A stretch of DNA of 64,000 nt from Actinomadura sp. NAK00032 (GCF_013364275.1 NZ_CP054932.1:4774001-4838000); one strand, 5' to 3'; shown: positions 1 to 7,698, counted from the stretch's first letter. Made by a program: numbers and translations. The notes: generated by a model from the letters alone, not told the origin.

Positions 1-249
1 CGCAAGGAGGGCCTGCGCCTCATCGCCGTCGAACTCACCGCCGACGCCGTCCCCCTGCACGACGCCCCCCTCGACGGCGACGTCTGCCTCGCCGTCGGAG
101 GCGAGGACCACGGCTGCTCCCCCGCCCTGCTCGCCACCGCCGACGCCGTCGCCTACATCCCCCAGATCGGACGCGTCGGCTCCCTCAACGTCGCCGTCGC
201 CACCGCCATCGCCCTCGCCGAGGCCCGCCGCCGCGAATGGAGCGCCTGA
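1..249 (+). CDS. TrmH/SpoU-family RNA 2'-O-methyltransferase, C-terminal part
   Basis: Frame 1 is open from the first base to a TGA at 247-249, so the start lies outside the window. The 82 visible residues end with the knotted SAM-binding region of the SPOUT family: GGEDHG near residues 35-40, then IPQIGRVGSLNVAVATAIAL, the family's motif 3. Such enzymes 2'-O-methylate ribose in tRNA or rRNA using SAM and act as cytoplasmic dimers. The substrate (tRNA G18, 23S rRNA or a resistance target) cannot be told from this fragment. The family call is firm. Confidence 0.85.
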   Translation, partial: RKEGLRLIAVELTADAVPLHDAPLDGDVCLAVGGEDHGCSPALLATADAVAYIPQIGRVGSLNVAVATAIALAEARRREWSA

Positions 250-402
250 CCCGCGCCTCCCGGCCCGCGCCCCAGCCCCGCCGCCTGCACCCCCGCACCC
301 CCCGTAAATGGGTACCGGCACCCATGGCGGGCGGCGCCCCCTTGCCGCATGGTGGAGGTTCGCCACGTACATTCCCCAGGCGACCGAAGGGAGCCCCTTG
401 CG

Positions 403-753
403 ATGACGGTCAACGGCGCGGTCAACAGCGCGGTCGGCGACGCCTCCGGCGGCTACCCGCCGGGCGGCGCGGCGGCACGGCAGGCCCGCGAGCTCCTGGA
501 GCGCGAGCGCCGCAACCGCATCGCCGAACTCGGCCTCCTGGACGGCGAGGGCCCCGGCGCCCCCGACGAGGCCGCCATGGCCCGCCGCGGCACCCTCCAG
601 GGCAACCTGGAGGAGATCGACGCCGCCCTCGCCCGCCTTGACGACGGCACCTACGGCCTGTGCGAGGACTGCGGGAAGCCCGTCCCCGAAGGCCGCCTGG
701 AGATCATCCCCTACGCCCGCCGCTGCGTGGCCTGCCAGCAGCGACGGCGGTGA
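403..753 (+). CDS. TraR/DksA-family C4 zinc-finger protein
   Basis: A 116-residue protein. The ATG at 403 is preferred over an upstream in-frame ATG at 349 because GAAGGGAG lies a suitable distance before it and the 18 extra residues look non-native. A charged helical N-terminal half (RELLERERRNRIAEL, then NLEEIDAALARLDDGTYG) is followed by the zinc finger CEDCGKPVPEGRLEIIPYAR and a second pair, CVAC. This is the dksA/traR layout. Relatives bind the RNA polymerase secondary channel, and many actinobacterial ones are general stress proteins of unproven target. It overlaps the next gene by one base, so the two are probably co-transcribed. Confidence 0.85.
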   Translation: MTVNGAVNSAVGDASGGYPPGGAAARQARELLERERRNRIAELGLLDGEGPGAPDEAAMARRGTLQGNLEEIDAALARLDDGTYGLCEDCGKPVPEGRLEIIPYARRCVACQQRRR

Positions 754-1553
754 TGACCGCCGCCGCGGCGGCACCCGGCGGCGGCCGCGCCGCCCTCGAC
801 CTCGGCACCAGCCGCATCCGCGCCAGCGTGCCCGCCCTGGACGTGCTCGTCGACCGCCCCTCCGCGGCCGGCGACCACGCCCCGGCCCCCGCCGGACGCC
901 GCCGCACCGCCCCCGCACGCCCCGTCGAGCACGGCATCGTCGCCGACGCCGGCGCCTGCACCCGGCTCACCCGCCGCACCCTGCAGGAGGCCGGCCCCGG
1001 CCTGCGGCTCCAGCACATCCTGCTCGCCGTGCCCGCCGCCGCCAGCGGCACCCAGCTCGGCCGCGCGGCCACCGCCGTCCGCGCGGCCGCCGGCTGCCCC
1101 GTCCGCACCATGGAGGCGCCGCTGGCCGCCGCCCTCGGCGCCGGCATCGCCGTCGACGACCCCCGGCCCCGGCTCACCCTCGACATCGGCGCCGGCATCG
1201 TCGAGATGGCCGTCATCATGCGCGGCCGCGTGCACCTGGCCCGCTCCATCCAGTACGTCCCCGACCGGCAGGCCGGGCACGCCGTGCCCCGGCTGCCCGA
1301 GTACGTCCGCGAGCGCCTCCCCGACGGCGTCCGGCACCTGCTGGCCGACCTGCCCGCCCCGCTGCGCCGCACCGCCCGCGACGGCGGCCTCCTGCTCACC
1401 GGCGGCGGCGCCCGGCTGCCGTCCCTGCCCGGCCGCCTCACCGCCGAGATGGGCCTCACCGTCACCATCGCCCGCGACCCCGCGCGCGCCACCATCCGCG
1501 GCCTCGCCCGCGCCTGCCGGTCCCCCGACCTCTGGCGGCTCGCCCGCACCTGA
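753..1553 (+). CDS. Short MreB-like actin-family ATPase
   Basis: A 266-residue protein whose ATG overlaps the previous stop (TGATG). It keeps actin-fold nucleotide signatures: phosphate-1 ALDLGTSRIRASV near the N-terminus, phosphate-2 LTLDIGAGIVEMAVI in the middle, and the adenosine motif LLTGGGARLPSLPG near the C-terminus. Typical MreB has about 340 residues, so this is a shortened divergent member; the insertion subdomains are probably reduced. Canonical mre neighbours (mreC, mreD, rodA) are absent and the partner gene is a DksA-like protein, so a classical rod-shape role is doubtful. Filament formation cannot be judged from sequence. Confidence 0.75.
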   Translation: MTAAAAAPGGGRAALDLGTSRIRASVPALDVLVDRPSAAGDHAPAPAGRRRTAPARPVEHGIVADAGACTRLTRRTLQEAGPGLRLQHILLAVPAAASGTQLGRAATAVRAAAGCPVRTMEAPLAAALGAGIAVDDPRPRLTLDIGAGIVEMAVIMRGRVHLARSIQYVPDRQAGHAVPRLPEYVRERLPDGVRHLLADLPAPLRRTARDGGLLLTGGGARLPSLPGRLTAEMGLTVTIARDPARATIRGLARACRSPDLWRLART

Positions 1554-1579
1554 ACCGGCGCACCCCCGCGTCGGCACGC

Positions 1580-1659
1580 TACGATCAACCCGTGCAGTTC
1601 CTCATCCGTGCGTAGGACGCCCCAACGCCGCCGCCCCGGCGCGGCGGCCTCCGGCGTCC
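1580..1659 (+). promoter_or_regulatory. Putative leader-peptide attenuator upstream of the MFS gene
   Basis: A -10-like TACGAT (1580-1585) is followed six bases later by GTG at 1592, opening a seven-codon frame (MQFLIRA, stop TAG 1613-1615). From the stop onward lies a bulged hairpin: GGACGCC (1615-1621) pairs with GGCGTCC (1653-1659), and inside it GCCGCCGC (1627-1634) pairs with GCGGCGGC (1641-1648) around a six-base loop. A minimal leaderless ORF plus hairpin before an exporter gene fits ribosome-mediated attenuation. No -35 and no T-tract are visible, so this is inference. Confidence 0.4.
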
Positions 1660-1704
1660 CCATGAACCGCCCCTAGCGGGCCCTCCCGATGAGGAACACC
1701 CTCC

Positions 1705-3537
1705 GTGGCACCGTCGTACGCGGCCGTCCTGCGCGCACCCCACGCCTTCCGCACCTTCTCCCTCGCCCTGATCGGACGCCTGTCCTACGGGACGGTCTTC
1801 CTGTCCCTCACGCTGGCGTTCACCGCCTCCACCGGCTCCTACGCCCGCGCGGGCGCCCTCATGGCCCTCAACGGCCTCACCGTCTCCGTCCTGTCGCCCC
1901 TGCGCGCCGGGCTCATCGACCGGCACGGCCCGCGCCGCGCCCTCCCGCCCATGGCCGCCGGCTACTGCCTGGCCCTGCTCGCCCTGGCCGCCCTCACCTG
2001 GCGCCCCGGCGCGCCCCTGGCACTGCTCACCGCGCTCACCCTCGCCGCCGGCGCCACCATGCCGCCGCTCGGCGTGGTCATGCGGACCCTCTGGAACACC
2101 CTCCTGCCGGACGGACCGCTCCTTCGCCGCGCCTACAGCCTCGACACCGTCTGCGAAGAACTCGTGTTCGTCACCGGGCCGCTGCTGGCCGGGCTGCTGG
2201 CCGCGGCCGCCCACCCGGCCCTCGGCATCGCGCTCAGCGCCGCCCTCATCGCCGCCGGCACCCTCGGGCTGATCACCTCCCCCGCCGTGCGGCCCCGGCC
2301 GCCCGGGACCCGGCCCGGCCGCCGCCGGCCCGCGATCCCGCTCGCCCCGTGCCTCGCCGCCGCGGCCACCGGCGTCGTCCTGGGCTCCACCGCCCTGCTC
2401 GCCGTCGCGTTCACCCGGCAGCACCACCAGCCCGCCGCCGTCGCCTGGGTCGAGGCCGCCCTCGCCGCCGGCAGCGCCGCCGGCGGACTCGCCTACGGCG
2501 CGCTCAGCCGCACCCGGCCCGGCCGCGGCCGGCTCGCGGTGCTCCTCCTGCCGCTCGGCACCGCCCTGGCCGCCGCGGGCCTCGCCCCGTCCACCCTCGC
2601 GCTGACGGCGGCGGCATGCGCCGCCGGGCTGTTCATCAGCCCCGTCCTGACCGCCGCCTACCTGCTCGCCGACGCGACCGCCCCGCCCACCGCCCGCGCC
2701 CGCGCGGCCGCCTGGGTCAACACCGCGCTCAACCTCGGCGCCGCCGGCGGGACGGCCGCGACCGGCGTGTACCTGGACGCGCTGCCCCTGCCGCTCTGCT
2801 ACGCCCTCGCCGCCGCCCCCGCCCTGGCCGCCGCCGCACTCCTGCCCCTTTTGCGGGAACGGCAAAGGGATTCGCCGGAACCCGCCGCCGTCGCGCACCA
2901 TCGACCCATGGACGACACCACCACCGGCCAGGAGTTCTGGGACTCCCGCTACGCCGAGAGCGACCGCATCTGGAGCGGCAACCCCAACACCGCCCTCGTC
3001 CGCGAGGTCACCGATCTCGCCCCCGGCACCGCCCTGGACCTCGGCTGCGGTGAGGGCGCCGACGCCATCTGGCTCGCCCGGCGGGGCTGGCGCGTCACGG
3101 CCGTCGACATCTCCGCCGTCGCGGTCGAACGCGCCGCGCGCCACGCCCGCGACGAGGGCGTCGCGGACCGCACCGACTTCCAGCGCCGCGACCTGGCCGA
3201 GTCCTTCCCCGAGGGCGAGTTCGACCTGGTCTCGGCCCAGTTCCTGCACACGCCCACGGACATGCCCCGCGAGCGCGTCCTGCGAGCGGCCGCCGCGGCC
3301 GTCGCGCCCGGCGGCGTCCTGCTGGTCGTGGGGCACGCCGGTCCGCCGCCCTGGGATCCCGACGCCCACCCCGACGTGCACCTGCCCACCCCCGACGAGG
3401 TGCTGGCCTCGCTGGAGCTGCCGGACGGCGCGTGGGAGGTGCTGCTCAGCGGCGAGCACGAACGCGTCCAGACCGCCCCGGACGGACGCACCATGACCCG
3501 CACCGACAACGCCCTGAAGATCAGGCGGCTGCGCTGA
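1705..3537 (+). CDS. MFS transporter fused in frame to a SAM-dependent methyltransferase
   Basis: GTG at 1705 opens one uninterrupted 610-residue frame. Residues 1-395 form an MFS permease: alternating hydrophobic helices, the loop GLIDRHGPRRA resembling MFS motif A, and a cytoplasmic end RERQRD. Residues 402-610 are a complete class I methyltransferase beginning MDDTTTGQEFWDSRYAES, with SAM motif ALDLGCGEGADAIWLA, acidic AVDIS and later FDLVSAQFLH. The joint (SPEPAAVAHHRP) contains no stop codon. The transporter probably exports a small molecule; the methyltransferase resembles TehB/UbiE-like small-molecule enzymes. It could be a true fusion, two proteins with an internal start at ATG 2908, or a lost stop codon. 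Confidence 0.75.
   Translation: MAPSYAAVLRAPHAFRTFSLALIGRLSYGTVFLSLTLAFTASTGSYARAGALMALNGLTVSVLSPLRAGLIDRHGPRRALPPMAAGYCLALLALAALTWRPGAPLALLTALTLAAGATMPPLGVVMRTLWNTLLPDGPLLRRAYSLDTVCEELVFVTGPLLAGLLAAAAHPALGIALSAALIAAGTLGLITSPAVRPRPPGTRPGRRRPAIPLAPCLAAAATGVVLGSTALLAVAFTRQHHQPAAVAWVEAALAAGSAAGGLAYGALSRTRPGRGRLAVLLLPLGTALAAAGLAPSTLALTAAACAAGLFISPVLTAAYLLADATAPPTARARAAAWVNTALNLGAAGGTAATGVYLDALPLPLCYALAAAPALAAAALLPLLRERQRDSPEPAAVAHHRPMDDTTTGQEFWDSRYAESDRIWSGNPNTALVREVTDLAPGTALDLGCGEGADAIWLARRGWRVTAVDISAVAVERAARHARDEGVADRTDFQRRDLAESFPEGEFDLVSAQFLHTPTDMPRERVLRAAAAAVAPGGVLLVVGHAGPPPWDPDAHPDVHLPTPDEVLASLELPDGAWEVLLSGEHERVQTAPDGRTMTRTDNALKIRRLR
2908..3537 (+). CDS. Class I methyltransferase module, possible independent start
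   Basis: This is the 209-residue methyltransferase half of the preceding frame, listed separately because ATG 2908 is where free-standing homologues would be expected to begin (MDDTTTGQEFWDSRYAESDR). It has a full Rossmann SAM fold: glycine loop LDLGCGEGADA, acidic end of strand 2 VTAVDIS, and DFQRRDLAESFP before strand 4. No convincing ribosome-binding site precedes ATG 2908. Translation would need coupling or a weak internal site, which mildly favours a fused product. The substrate is unknown. Confidence 0.5.
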   Translation: MDDTTTGQEFWDSRYAESDRIWSGNPNTALVREVTDLAPGTALDLGCGEGADAIWLARRGWRVTAVDISAVAVERAARHARDEGVADRTDFQRRDLAESFPEGEFDLVSAQFLHTPTDMPRERVLRAAAAAVAPGGVLLVVGHAGPPPWDPDAHPDVHLPTPDEVLASLELPDGAWEVLLSGEHERVQTAPDGRTMTRTDNALKIRRLR

Positions 3538-3541
3538 CCCG

Positions 3542-3763
3542 TCAGCGGCGGGCGGTGCGCTCCATCAGCGCCGTGAACTCCTCCAGGGAGATCTTCCCGT
3601 CGCGGTTGGCGTCGGCGGCCACGACCACCTCCACCGCGCGCGTGTCGGTGACGTCCTGGCCGAGCTTGGTCATCAGGTTCTTCAGCTCCGCCGTGGATAT
3701 GTAGCCATCGCCGTCGACGTCCACGAGCTCGAACGTCGCCCTGTAGTCGTTCACGTCCGCCAT
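3542..3763 (-). CDS. Small EF-hand calcium-binding protein
   Basis: A 73-residue acidic protein of two EF-hands. Loop 1 is DVDGDGYISTAE, with calcium ligands at canonical positions 1, 3, 5, 7, 9 and 12; loop 2 is DANRDGKISLEE, also complete. Each is flanked by helices (YRATFELV, LKNLMTKLG; AVEVVVAA, FTALMERTA). This is calerythrin/CabC-like architecture; in Streptomyces small EF-hand proteins influence aerial growth and calcium buffering. Its end lies only four bases from the convergent methyltransferase gene. Confidence 0.9.
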   Translation of the reverse strand: MADVNDYRATFELVDVDGDGYISTAELKNLMTKLGQDVTDTRAVEVVVAADANRDGKISLEEFTALMERTARR

Positions 3764-3826
3764 GCCGGCGCTCCTTCGCAGATCGATTGCGGGGCGACGG
3801 TAGCACCGCGGCGATCACCCCCGCCC

Positions 3827-3869
3827 TTTACGCAGTAAGGTCAGGGGTGATCGCCGCGTCCGCCATAAT
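3827..3869 (+). promoter_or_regulatory. Candidate operator and leaderless promoter of the GDPD gene
   Basis: TTTACGCAGTAAG (3827-3839) resembles an inverted repeat seen before three other genes in the window (TTTAC, one-base centre, GTA). CATAAT at 3864-3869 is a good -10 lying seven bases before GTG 3877, so the transcript could begin at the start codon. No good -35 is seen. Function is inferred. Confidence 0.35.
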
Positions 3870-3876
3870 CGGAGGG

Positions 3877-4677
3877 GTGCGCCGCTCGTACGAGTTCCTC
3901 GACCACCCAGGCCCCATCCCCTTCGCCCACCGCGGCGGCGCGGCCGGGCGGCCGGAGAACTCGATGGCCGCCTTCCAGCGCGCCGCCGACCTCGGCTACC
4001 GGTACCTGGAGACCGACGCCCACGCCACCGCCGACGGCGTCGTCGTCGCCTTCCACGACCGCACCCTCGACCGCGTCACCGACCGCACCGGCACCATCTC
4101 GCGGCTGCCCTACACCGAGGTCGCCAAGGCCCGCATCGCCGGCACCGAGCCCATCCCCCGCCTGGAGGACCTCCTCGGCTCCTTCCCGGACGCCCGCGTC
4201 AACATCGACCTCAAGGACGCCCACGTCATCGGCCCGCTCGCCACGACGCTGCACCGCACCGCCGCCTGGAACCGGGTCTGCATCACCTCCTTCTCCACCC
4301 GCCGCCTGGCCCAGATGCGCGCCCGCCTGCCCCTGTTCACCGACCGCGACGTGTGCATGGCGCTCGGCCCCCGCGGCGTGATGGCGCTGCGCGCCCGGTC
4401 CTACGGCGGCCCCGCCGCCAAGCTCGTCCGGCTGGCCGCCACCGGCGTCGCCTGCGCCCAGGTCCCCTACGGCCTCGGCCCCGTCCCTTTCGTCACCGAG
4501 GCGTTCATCGACCACGCCCACCGGCTCGGCCTGCAGGTCCACGCCTGGACGGTCAACGACCCCGCCGCCATGGAGCGGCTCCTGGACCTCGGCATCGACG
4601 GCATCATGACCGACGAGCTGCTGCCCCTGCGCCGCATCATGTCCGCCCGCGGCCTGTGGCCCCACGCCACCGCCTGA
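3877..4677 (+). CDS. Glycerophosphodiester phosphodiesterase
   Basis: A GDPD-family TIM barrel that hydrolyses glycerophosphodiesters to glycerol 3-phosphate and an alcohol. It shows FAHRGGAAGRPENSMAAF (catalytic His and metal Glu), LETDAHATADGVVVAFHD (metal acid and second catalytic His), NIDLKD, and a C-terminal VHAWTVNDPAAMERLLDLG. The start is placed at GTG 3877 because homologues begin about ten residues before PIPFAHRGG; the frame stays open upstream (GTG 3847 is an alternative). With no signal peptide at this start it should be cytoplasmic. Its end is ten bases before the P-loop gene. Confidence 0.9.
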   Translation: MRRSYEFLDHPGPIPFAHRGGAAGRPENSMAAFQRAADLGYRYLETDAHATADGVVVAFHDRTLDRVTDRTGTISRLPYTEVAKARIAGTEPIPRLEDLLGSFPDARVNIDLKDAHVIGPLATTLHRTAAWNRVCITSFSTRRLAQMRARLPLFTDRDVCMALGPRGVMALRARSYGGPAAKLVRLAATGVACAQVPYGLGPVPFVTEAFIDHAHRLGLQVHAWTVNDPAAMERLLDLGIDGIMTDELLPLRRIMSARGLWPHATA

Positions 4678-4687
4678 GGAGGCCCCC

Positions 4688-5377
4688 GTGGCAGGAGACG
4701 ACGCCCGGGACCCGTCCGGCACGCTCGCCCGCGCCCTGTGGATCGGCGGCGGGCAATGGGCCGGCAAGTCCACGGTGGCCCGGCTGCTGGCCGTCCGCTA
4801 CGGGCTGACCGCCTACCGCTACGACTACCACGACGCCCGCGGCCACGACGACCGCCGCGTCGCCCGCCGCGTCCGCCGCGGCGAACCGCCCGCCGGCCCG
4901 GACCCCGAGGCCGCCTGGGTCGACACCACCCCGCAGGCCATGGCCGCCGAGACCCTCGCCGGCTTCCCCGTCCGGTTCGGCTGGGCCCTGGACGACCTGC
5001 GCGCCCTGGTCTGCGGGCGCCCCGTGATCGCCGAGGGCTGGGGGCTGCGCCCCGAACTGGTCGTCCCGGTCGCCGGCTCGCCGCGCCGCATGGTCGTCAT
5101 GGTGCCCACCGAGGAGTTCCGCGACCGGCAGCGGCGCACCCTCACCCGGGCCGCCGCCCTCGGCCGCGGCCTCAGCGACCCCGCCCGCGCCCAGGCCAAC
5201 CGCCTCGAGCGCGACCGCCTCGTCGCCGCGGACGCCGTCCGCTCCGCCCGCCGCCTCGGCGTGCGCGTCATCGAAGTCGACGGCACCCGCGACGCCACCG
5301 CCGTCACCGACCTCGTCGCCGCCCACTTCCACCCCTACCTGCCGCCCCCGGAGCCCCCCGGCCCGCCGCCTCCATGA
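4688..5377 (+). CDS. P-loop NTPase/kinase-like protein of unknown substrate
   Basis: A 229-residue protein starting at GTG 4688 behind a strong GAGGAGG site. A Walker A variant GGGQWAGKSTVARLLAVRYG occupies residues 20-39, as in nucleoside and small-molecule kinases. Later come PVIAEGWGLRPE (an RPVIxEG segment typical of this fold) and VVMVPTEEFRDRQRR, probably the lid arginines. The C-terminus is proline-rich. It lies between GDPD and dipeptidase genes, overlapping the upstream ATG of the latter. It could be a kinase or a P-loop enzyme with a signalling role; the substrate cannot be assigned. Confidence 0.7.
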   Translation: MAGDDARDPSGTLARALWIGGGQWAGKSTVARLLAVRYGLTAYRYDYHDARGHDDRRVARRVRRGEPPAGPDPEAAWVDTTPQAMAAETLAGFPVRFGWALDDLRALVCGRPVIAEGWGLRPELVVPVAGSPRRMVVMVPTEEFRDRQRRTLTRAAALGRGLSDPARAQANRLERDRLVAADAVRSARRLGVRVIEVDGTRDATAVTDLVAAHFHPYLPPPEPPGPPPP

Positions 5378-5418
5378 CCGGCCATGAGCTGCGCATGTCC
5401 GGCACAGAAGGGATCGAG

Positions 5419-6459
5419 ATGTCCGCCGACCTCCACCGCCGCGCCGTCGTTGCCGACACCCACAACGATCTGCTGATGGCCGTGGCGGCCCGCCCGCCCG
5501 CGCAGTGGGCCGGGTTCTTCCGGGACCGCTGGCTCCCCCAGCTCCGCGACGGAGGCGTTGACCTGCAGGTCCTCCCGGTCTTCATCGACGACCGGTTCCG
5601 TCCGGAGGGCGCGCTGCGCGAGACCCTCCGGATGGTCGAGGCCGCCCACGTGCTCGCCGAGGGCAACGCCGGCGAGGTCAGCCTGTGCCGGAACGGCGAG
5701 GACATCGACCAGGCCCTCGCCGACGGAAGGATCGCCCTGGTCCTGGCGCTGGAGAGCGCCCCCGGCCTCGACGCGAACGTGGAACTGTTCTCCACCCTGC
5801 ACCGGCTGGGCGTGCGGGTGGCCTCGATCGCGCACTGGGGCCGCACCCCGCTCGCCGACGGCAGCGGCGAGGACGCCGCCGGCAGCCGCCTGACGGCCGC
5901 CGGCGGCGACGCGCTCGCCGAACTGGAGCGGCTCGGCGTGATCTTCGACGTCTCCCACCTGGGGGCCGCCGGCGTCGCCCACGTCCTCGAACTCGCCACC
6001 CGCCCGGTCATCGCCACCCACTCCTCGGCCCGGGCCCTGCGCGACCACCACCGCAACCTCACCGACGACCAGCTCCGCGGCATCGCCGCGACCGGCGGAG
6101 TGGTGTGCGTCAACTTCGTCGCGGGCTTCCTCAGCGCCGACCCCGCCGGCCACACCGTCGACCGCCCCGTCGACCACATCGAGCACGTGGCCGCCGTCGC
6201 GGGGATCGACCACGTCGGCCTCGGCCCCGACTTCATCCGCGAGGTCAGCCTCGAGCTCACCCCGCCCTGCTGCGAGGACATGAGCGCCCTGGCCGGCTTC
6301 GACGTCAACGCCGTCGTCCCCGGCCTCGACGGCCCGCGCGGCCTCCCCCTGGTCACCGAGGCCCTGCTCCGCCGCGGCCACACCGAGCCCGACATCCGCA
6401 AGATCCTCGGCGAGAACGTCCACCACCTCTTCCGCAAGCAACTCGGCCGCCCCGCCTGA
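5419..6459 (+). CDS. Membrane-dipeptidase family (M19) zinc peptidase
   Basis: An M19 dipeptidase of 346 residues. It has the metal signature ADTHNDLL at the N-terminus (first His and Asp), the bridging glutamate in LALESAPGLD, histidines in FDVSHLG and VIATHSSARAL, and the C-terminal DHVGLGPDF. M19 enzymes hydrolyse dipeptides, including D-residue-containing ones, with two zinc ions. ATG 5419 is chosen because GAAGGGA sits just before it; an in-frame ATG at 5374 overlapping the previous stop is possible. No signal peptide is seen, so it is probably cytoplasmic. Confidence 0.9.
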   Translation: MSADLHRRAVVADTHNDLLMAVAARPPAQWAGFFRDRWLPQLRDGGVDLQVLPVFIDDRFRPEGALRETLRMVEAAHVLAEGNAGEVSLCRNGEDIDQALADGRIALVLALESAPGLDANVELFSTLHRLGVRVASIAHWGRTPLADGSGEDAAGSRLTAAGGDALAELERLGVIFDVSHLGAAGVAHVLELATRPVIATHSSARALRDHHRNLTDDQLRGIAATGGVVCVNFVAGFLSADPAGHTVDRPVDHIEHVAAVAGIDHVGLGPDFIREVSLELTPPCCEDMSALAGFDVNAVVPGLDGPRGLPLVTEALLRRGHTEPDIRKILGENVHHLFRKQLGRPA

Positions 6460-6686
6460 GCCCCTCAGCCCGCTGCTCCCGACCACCACGCCCCAGGTCA
6501 CGCGAGGCGACCGAGCGGCGGCCTCCGACCGCTTGGCATCCAGCACCGCCTCCCGTCTGGCAGCCTCCAGACCGCGCCGGAAGACACCGGCGAGGGCCGG
6601 CTCGATGGGGAATCCCGCCGCTGTCCGCCGAGGACGCGCCGGGCGAGGTCAATGCGCAGGCGCGCAGGCTCGCCCGCGAACGGGGG

Positions 6687-6980
6687 TCAGTGCCTGAAGC
6701 CGGGTGGGCGGTACTCGGCGGCGATGCGCATCGGCGGCTGCGGCCGGGGGTGCTCCGCGGGCCTGGACGGCTGGCCCGGCGGGACCGTCCCGCCGACCTG
6801 GAGGTCGTGGCGCTGGGCGCGGATCGCCTCGAGGAGCTCCAGGTCCTCCGGGGAGACCAGCGCGGCCATCACCTTGCCGCGCCGGGTCAGCCTGACGGGC
6901 TCGCCCGTGTAGGCGACCCGGTTCACCAGGTCCGCGAACTCGGCACGTGCTTCGGTCACCGGAACTTCCACGTGATTCAT
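6687..6980 (-). CDS. Phd/YefM-family antitoxin without visible toxin
   Basis: A 97-residue protein. Residues 5-55 (VPVTEARAEFADLVNRVAYTGEPVRLTRRGKVMAALVSPEDLELLE) are a typical Phd/YefM DNA-binding antitoxin domain. The remaining 40 residues form a proline- and arginine-rich tail (PGQPSRPAEHPRPQPP) where a toxin-neutralising region would lie. The following 227 bases contain no recognisable RelE, YoeB or Doc toxin. ATG 6980 has no ribosome-binding site. The in-frame GTG at 6971 lies exactly seven bases after TACGAT (6979-6984), so a leaderless start there is an alternative. It may be a solitary regulator or a remnant of a lost pair. Confidence 0.8.
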   Translation of the reverse strand: MNHVEVPVTEARAEFADLVNRVAYTGEPVRLTRRGKVMAALVSPEDLELLEAIRAQRHDLQVGGTVPPGQPSRPAEHPRPQPPMRIAAEYRPPGFRH

Positions 6981-7037
6981 CGTATAGCGAAATTCACCGT
7001 CCCCGCCTGGCGGCCCCTCTTCCCCGAGATTACTGTC

Positions 7038-7060
7038 CATCTGTACGTACTGTACAGATG
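7038..7060. promoter_or_regulatory. 23-bp inverted repeat upstream of the clpP pair
   Basis: CATCTGTAC (7038-7046) and GTACAGATG (7052-7060) are perfect 9-bp arms around GTACT. The site ends just before the ribosome-binding site of the first clpP gene, and its far side faces the divergent antitoxin gene. It is a likely operator, either for a ClpP-specific regulator or for the antitoxin. It matches no Clp regulator motif I can name. Confidence 0.6.
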
Positions 7061-7074
7061 ACCAAGGAGGGCCC

Positions 7075-7698
7075 ATGAACGGTCGGCAGCGGGTGGAGAC
7101 GTTCACGGGGAGGTCGCGGGCGGCCGTGGCGGAGATGCCGGGGCCGGCGGACGCGCAGTTGTTCGAACGGCTGCTGGCGCAGCGGATCGTGTTCCTCGGG
7201 ACCGAGGTCGACGACCAGGTCGCCAACCGGATCAACGCCGAGCTGCTGCTGCTCGCGGCGCAGGACGCGCGGCGCGACATCACGCTCTACATCAACTCGC
7301 CCGGCGGCGTCGTGGACGCCGGCATGGCGATCTACGACATGATGCAGTTCGTCCCGAACGACATATCCACCGTCGCGATGGGCATGGCGGCGTCCATGGG
7401 GCAGACGCTGCTGTGCGCGGGCACGCCGGGCAAGCGGTACGCGCTGCGGCACGCGCGGGTGATGATGCACCAGCCGCACGGCGGGATCGGCGGCACCGCG
7501 TCCGACATCAAGATCCAGGCCGAGCAGTCGCTCTACCTCAAGCGGACGCTGGCGGAGCTGACCGCGGTGCACACCGGGCAGCCGCTGGAGCGCATCGAGG
7601 CCGACGGCGACCGGGACCGGTGGTTCACCGCCGAGCAGGCCCGCGAGTACGGCTTCGTCGACCACGTCATCGACAGCACCGACCGGGTGGGCACATGA
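7075..7698 (+). CDS. clpP: ATP-dependent Clp protease proteolytic subunit (first of pair)
   Basis: A 207-residue ClpP starting at ATG 7075 behind AAGGAGG. The catalytic triad is visible: Ser107 in GMAASMGQTLL, His132 in MMHQPHGG and Asp177 in IEADGDRD. The body is typical: VFLGTEVDDQVANRINAELL, LYINSPGGVVDAGMAIYD and TAEQAREYGFVDHVI. ClpP forms a two-ring barrel that degrades proteins fed by ClpX or ClpC. The second subunit gene overlaps by an ATGA junction. Neither clpX nor tig is adjacent, which suggests the accessory clpP3/clpP4-type pair of actinomycetes rather than the main one. Confidence 0.95.
   Translation: MNGRQRVETFTGRSRAAVAEMPGPADAQLFERLLAQRIVFLGTEVDDQVANRINAELLLLAAQDARRDITLYINSPGGVVDAGMAIYDMMQFVPNDISTVAMGMAASMGQTLLCAGTPGKRYALRHARVMMHQPHGGIGGTASDIKIQAEQSLYLKRTLAELTAVHTGQPLERIEADGDRDRWFTAEQAREYGFVDHVIDSTDRVGT

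Noticed and set aside
1585..3459. Long open frame on the minus strand opposite the MFS-methyltransferase gene
   Set aside because: It is glycine/arginine-rich low-complexity sequence caused by GC-rich codon bias of the plus-strand gene; no domain is recognisable. Similar long antisense frames over most genes in the window were rejected for the same reason.
6460..6686. Search for a toxin gene after the orphan antitoxin
   Set aside because: Frames in this gap show no RelE, YoeB or Doc motifs and no plausible start with a ribosome-binding site.
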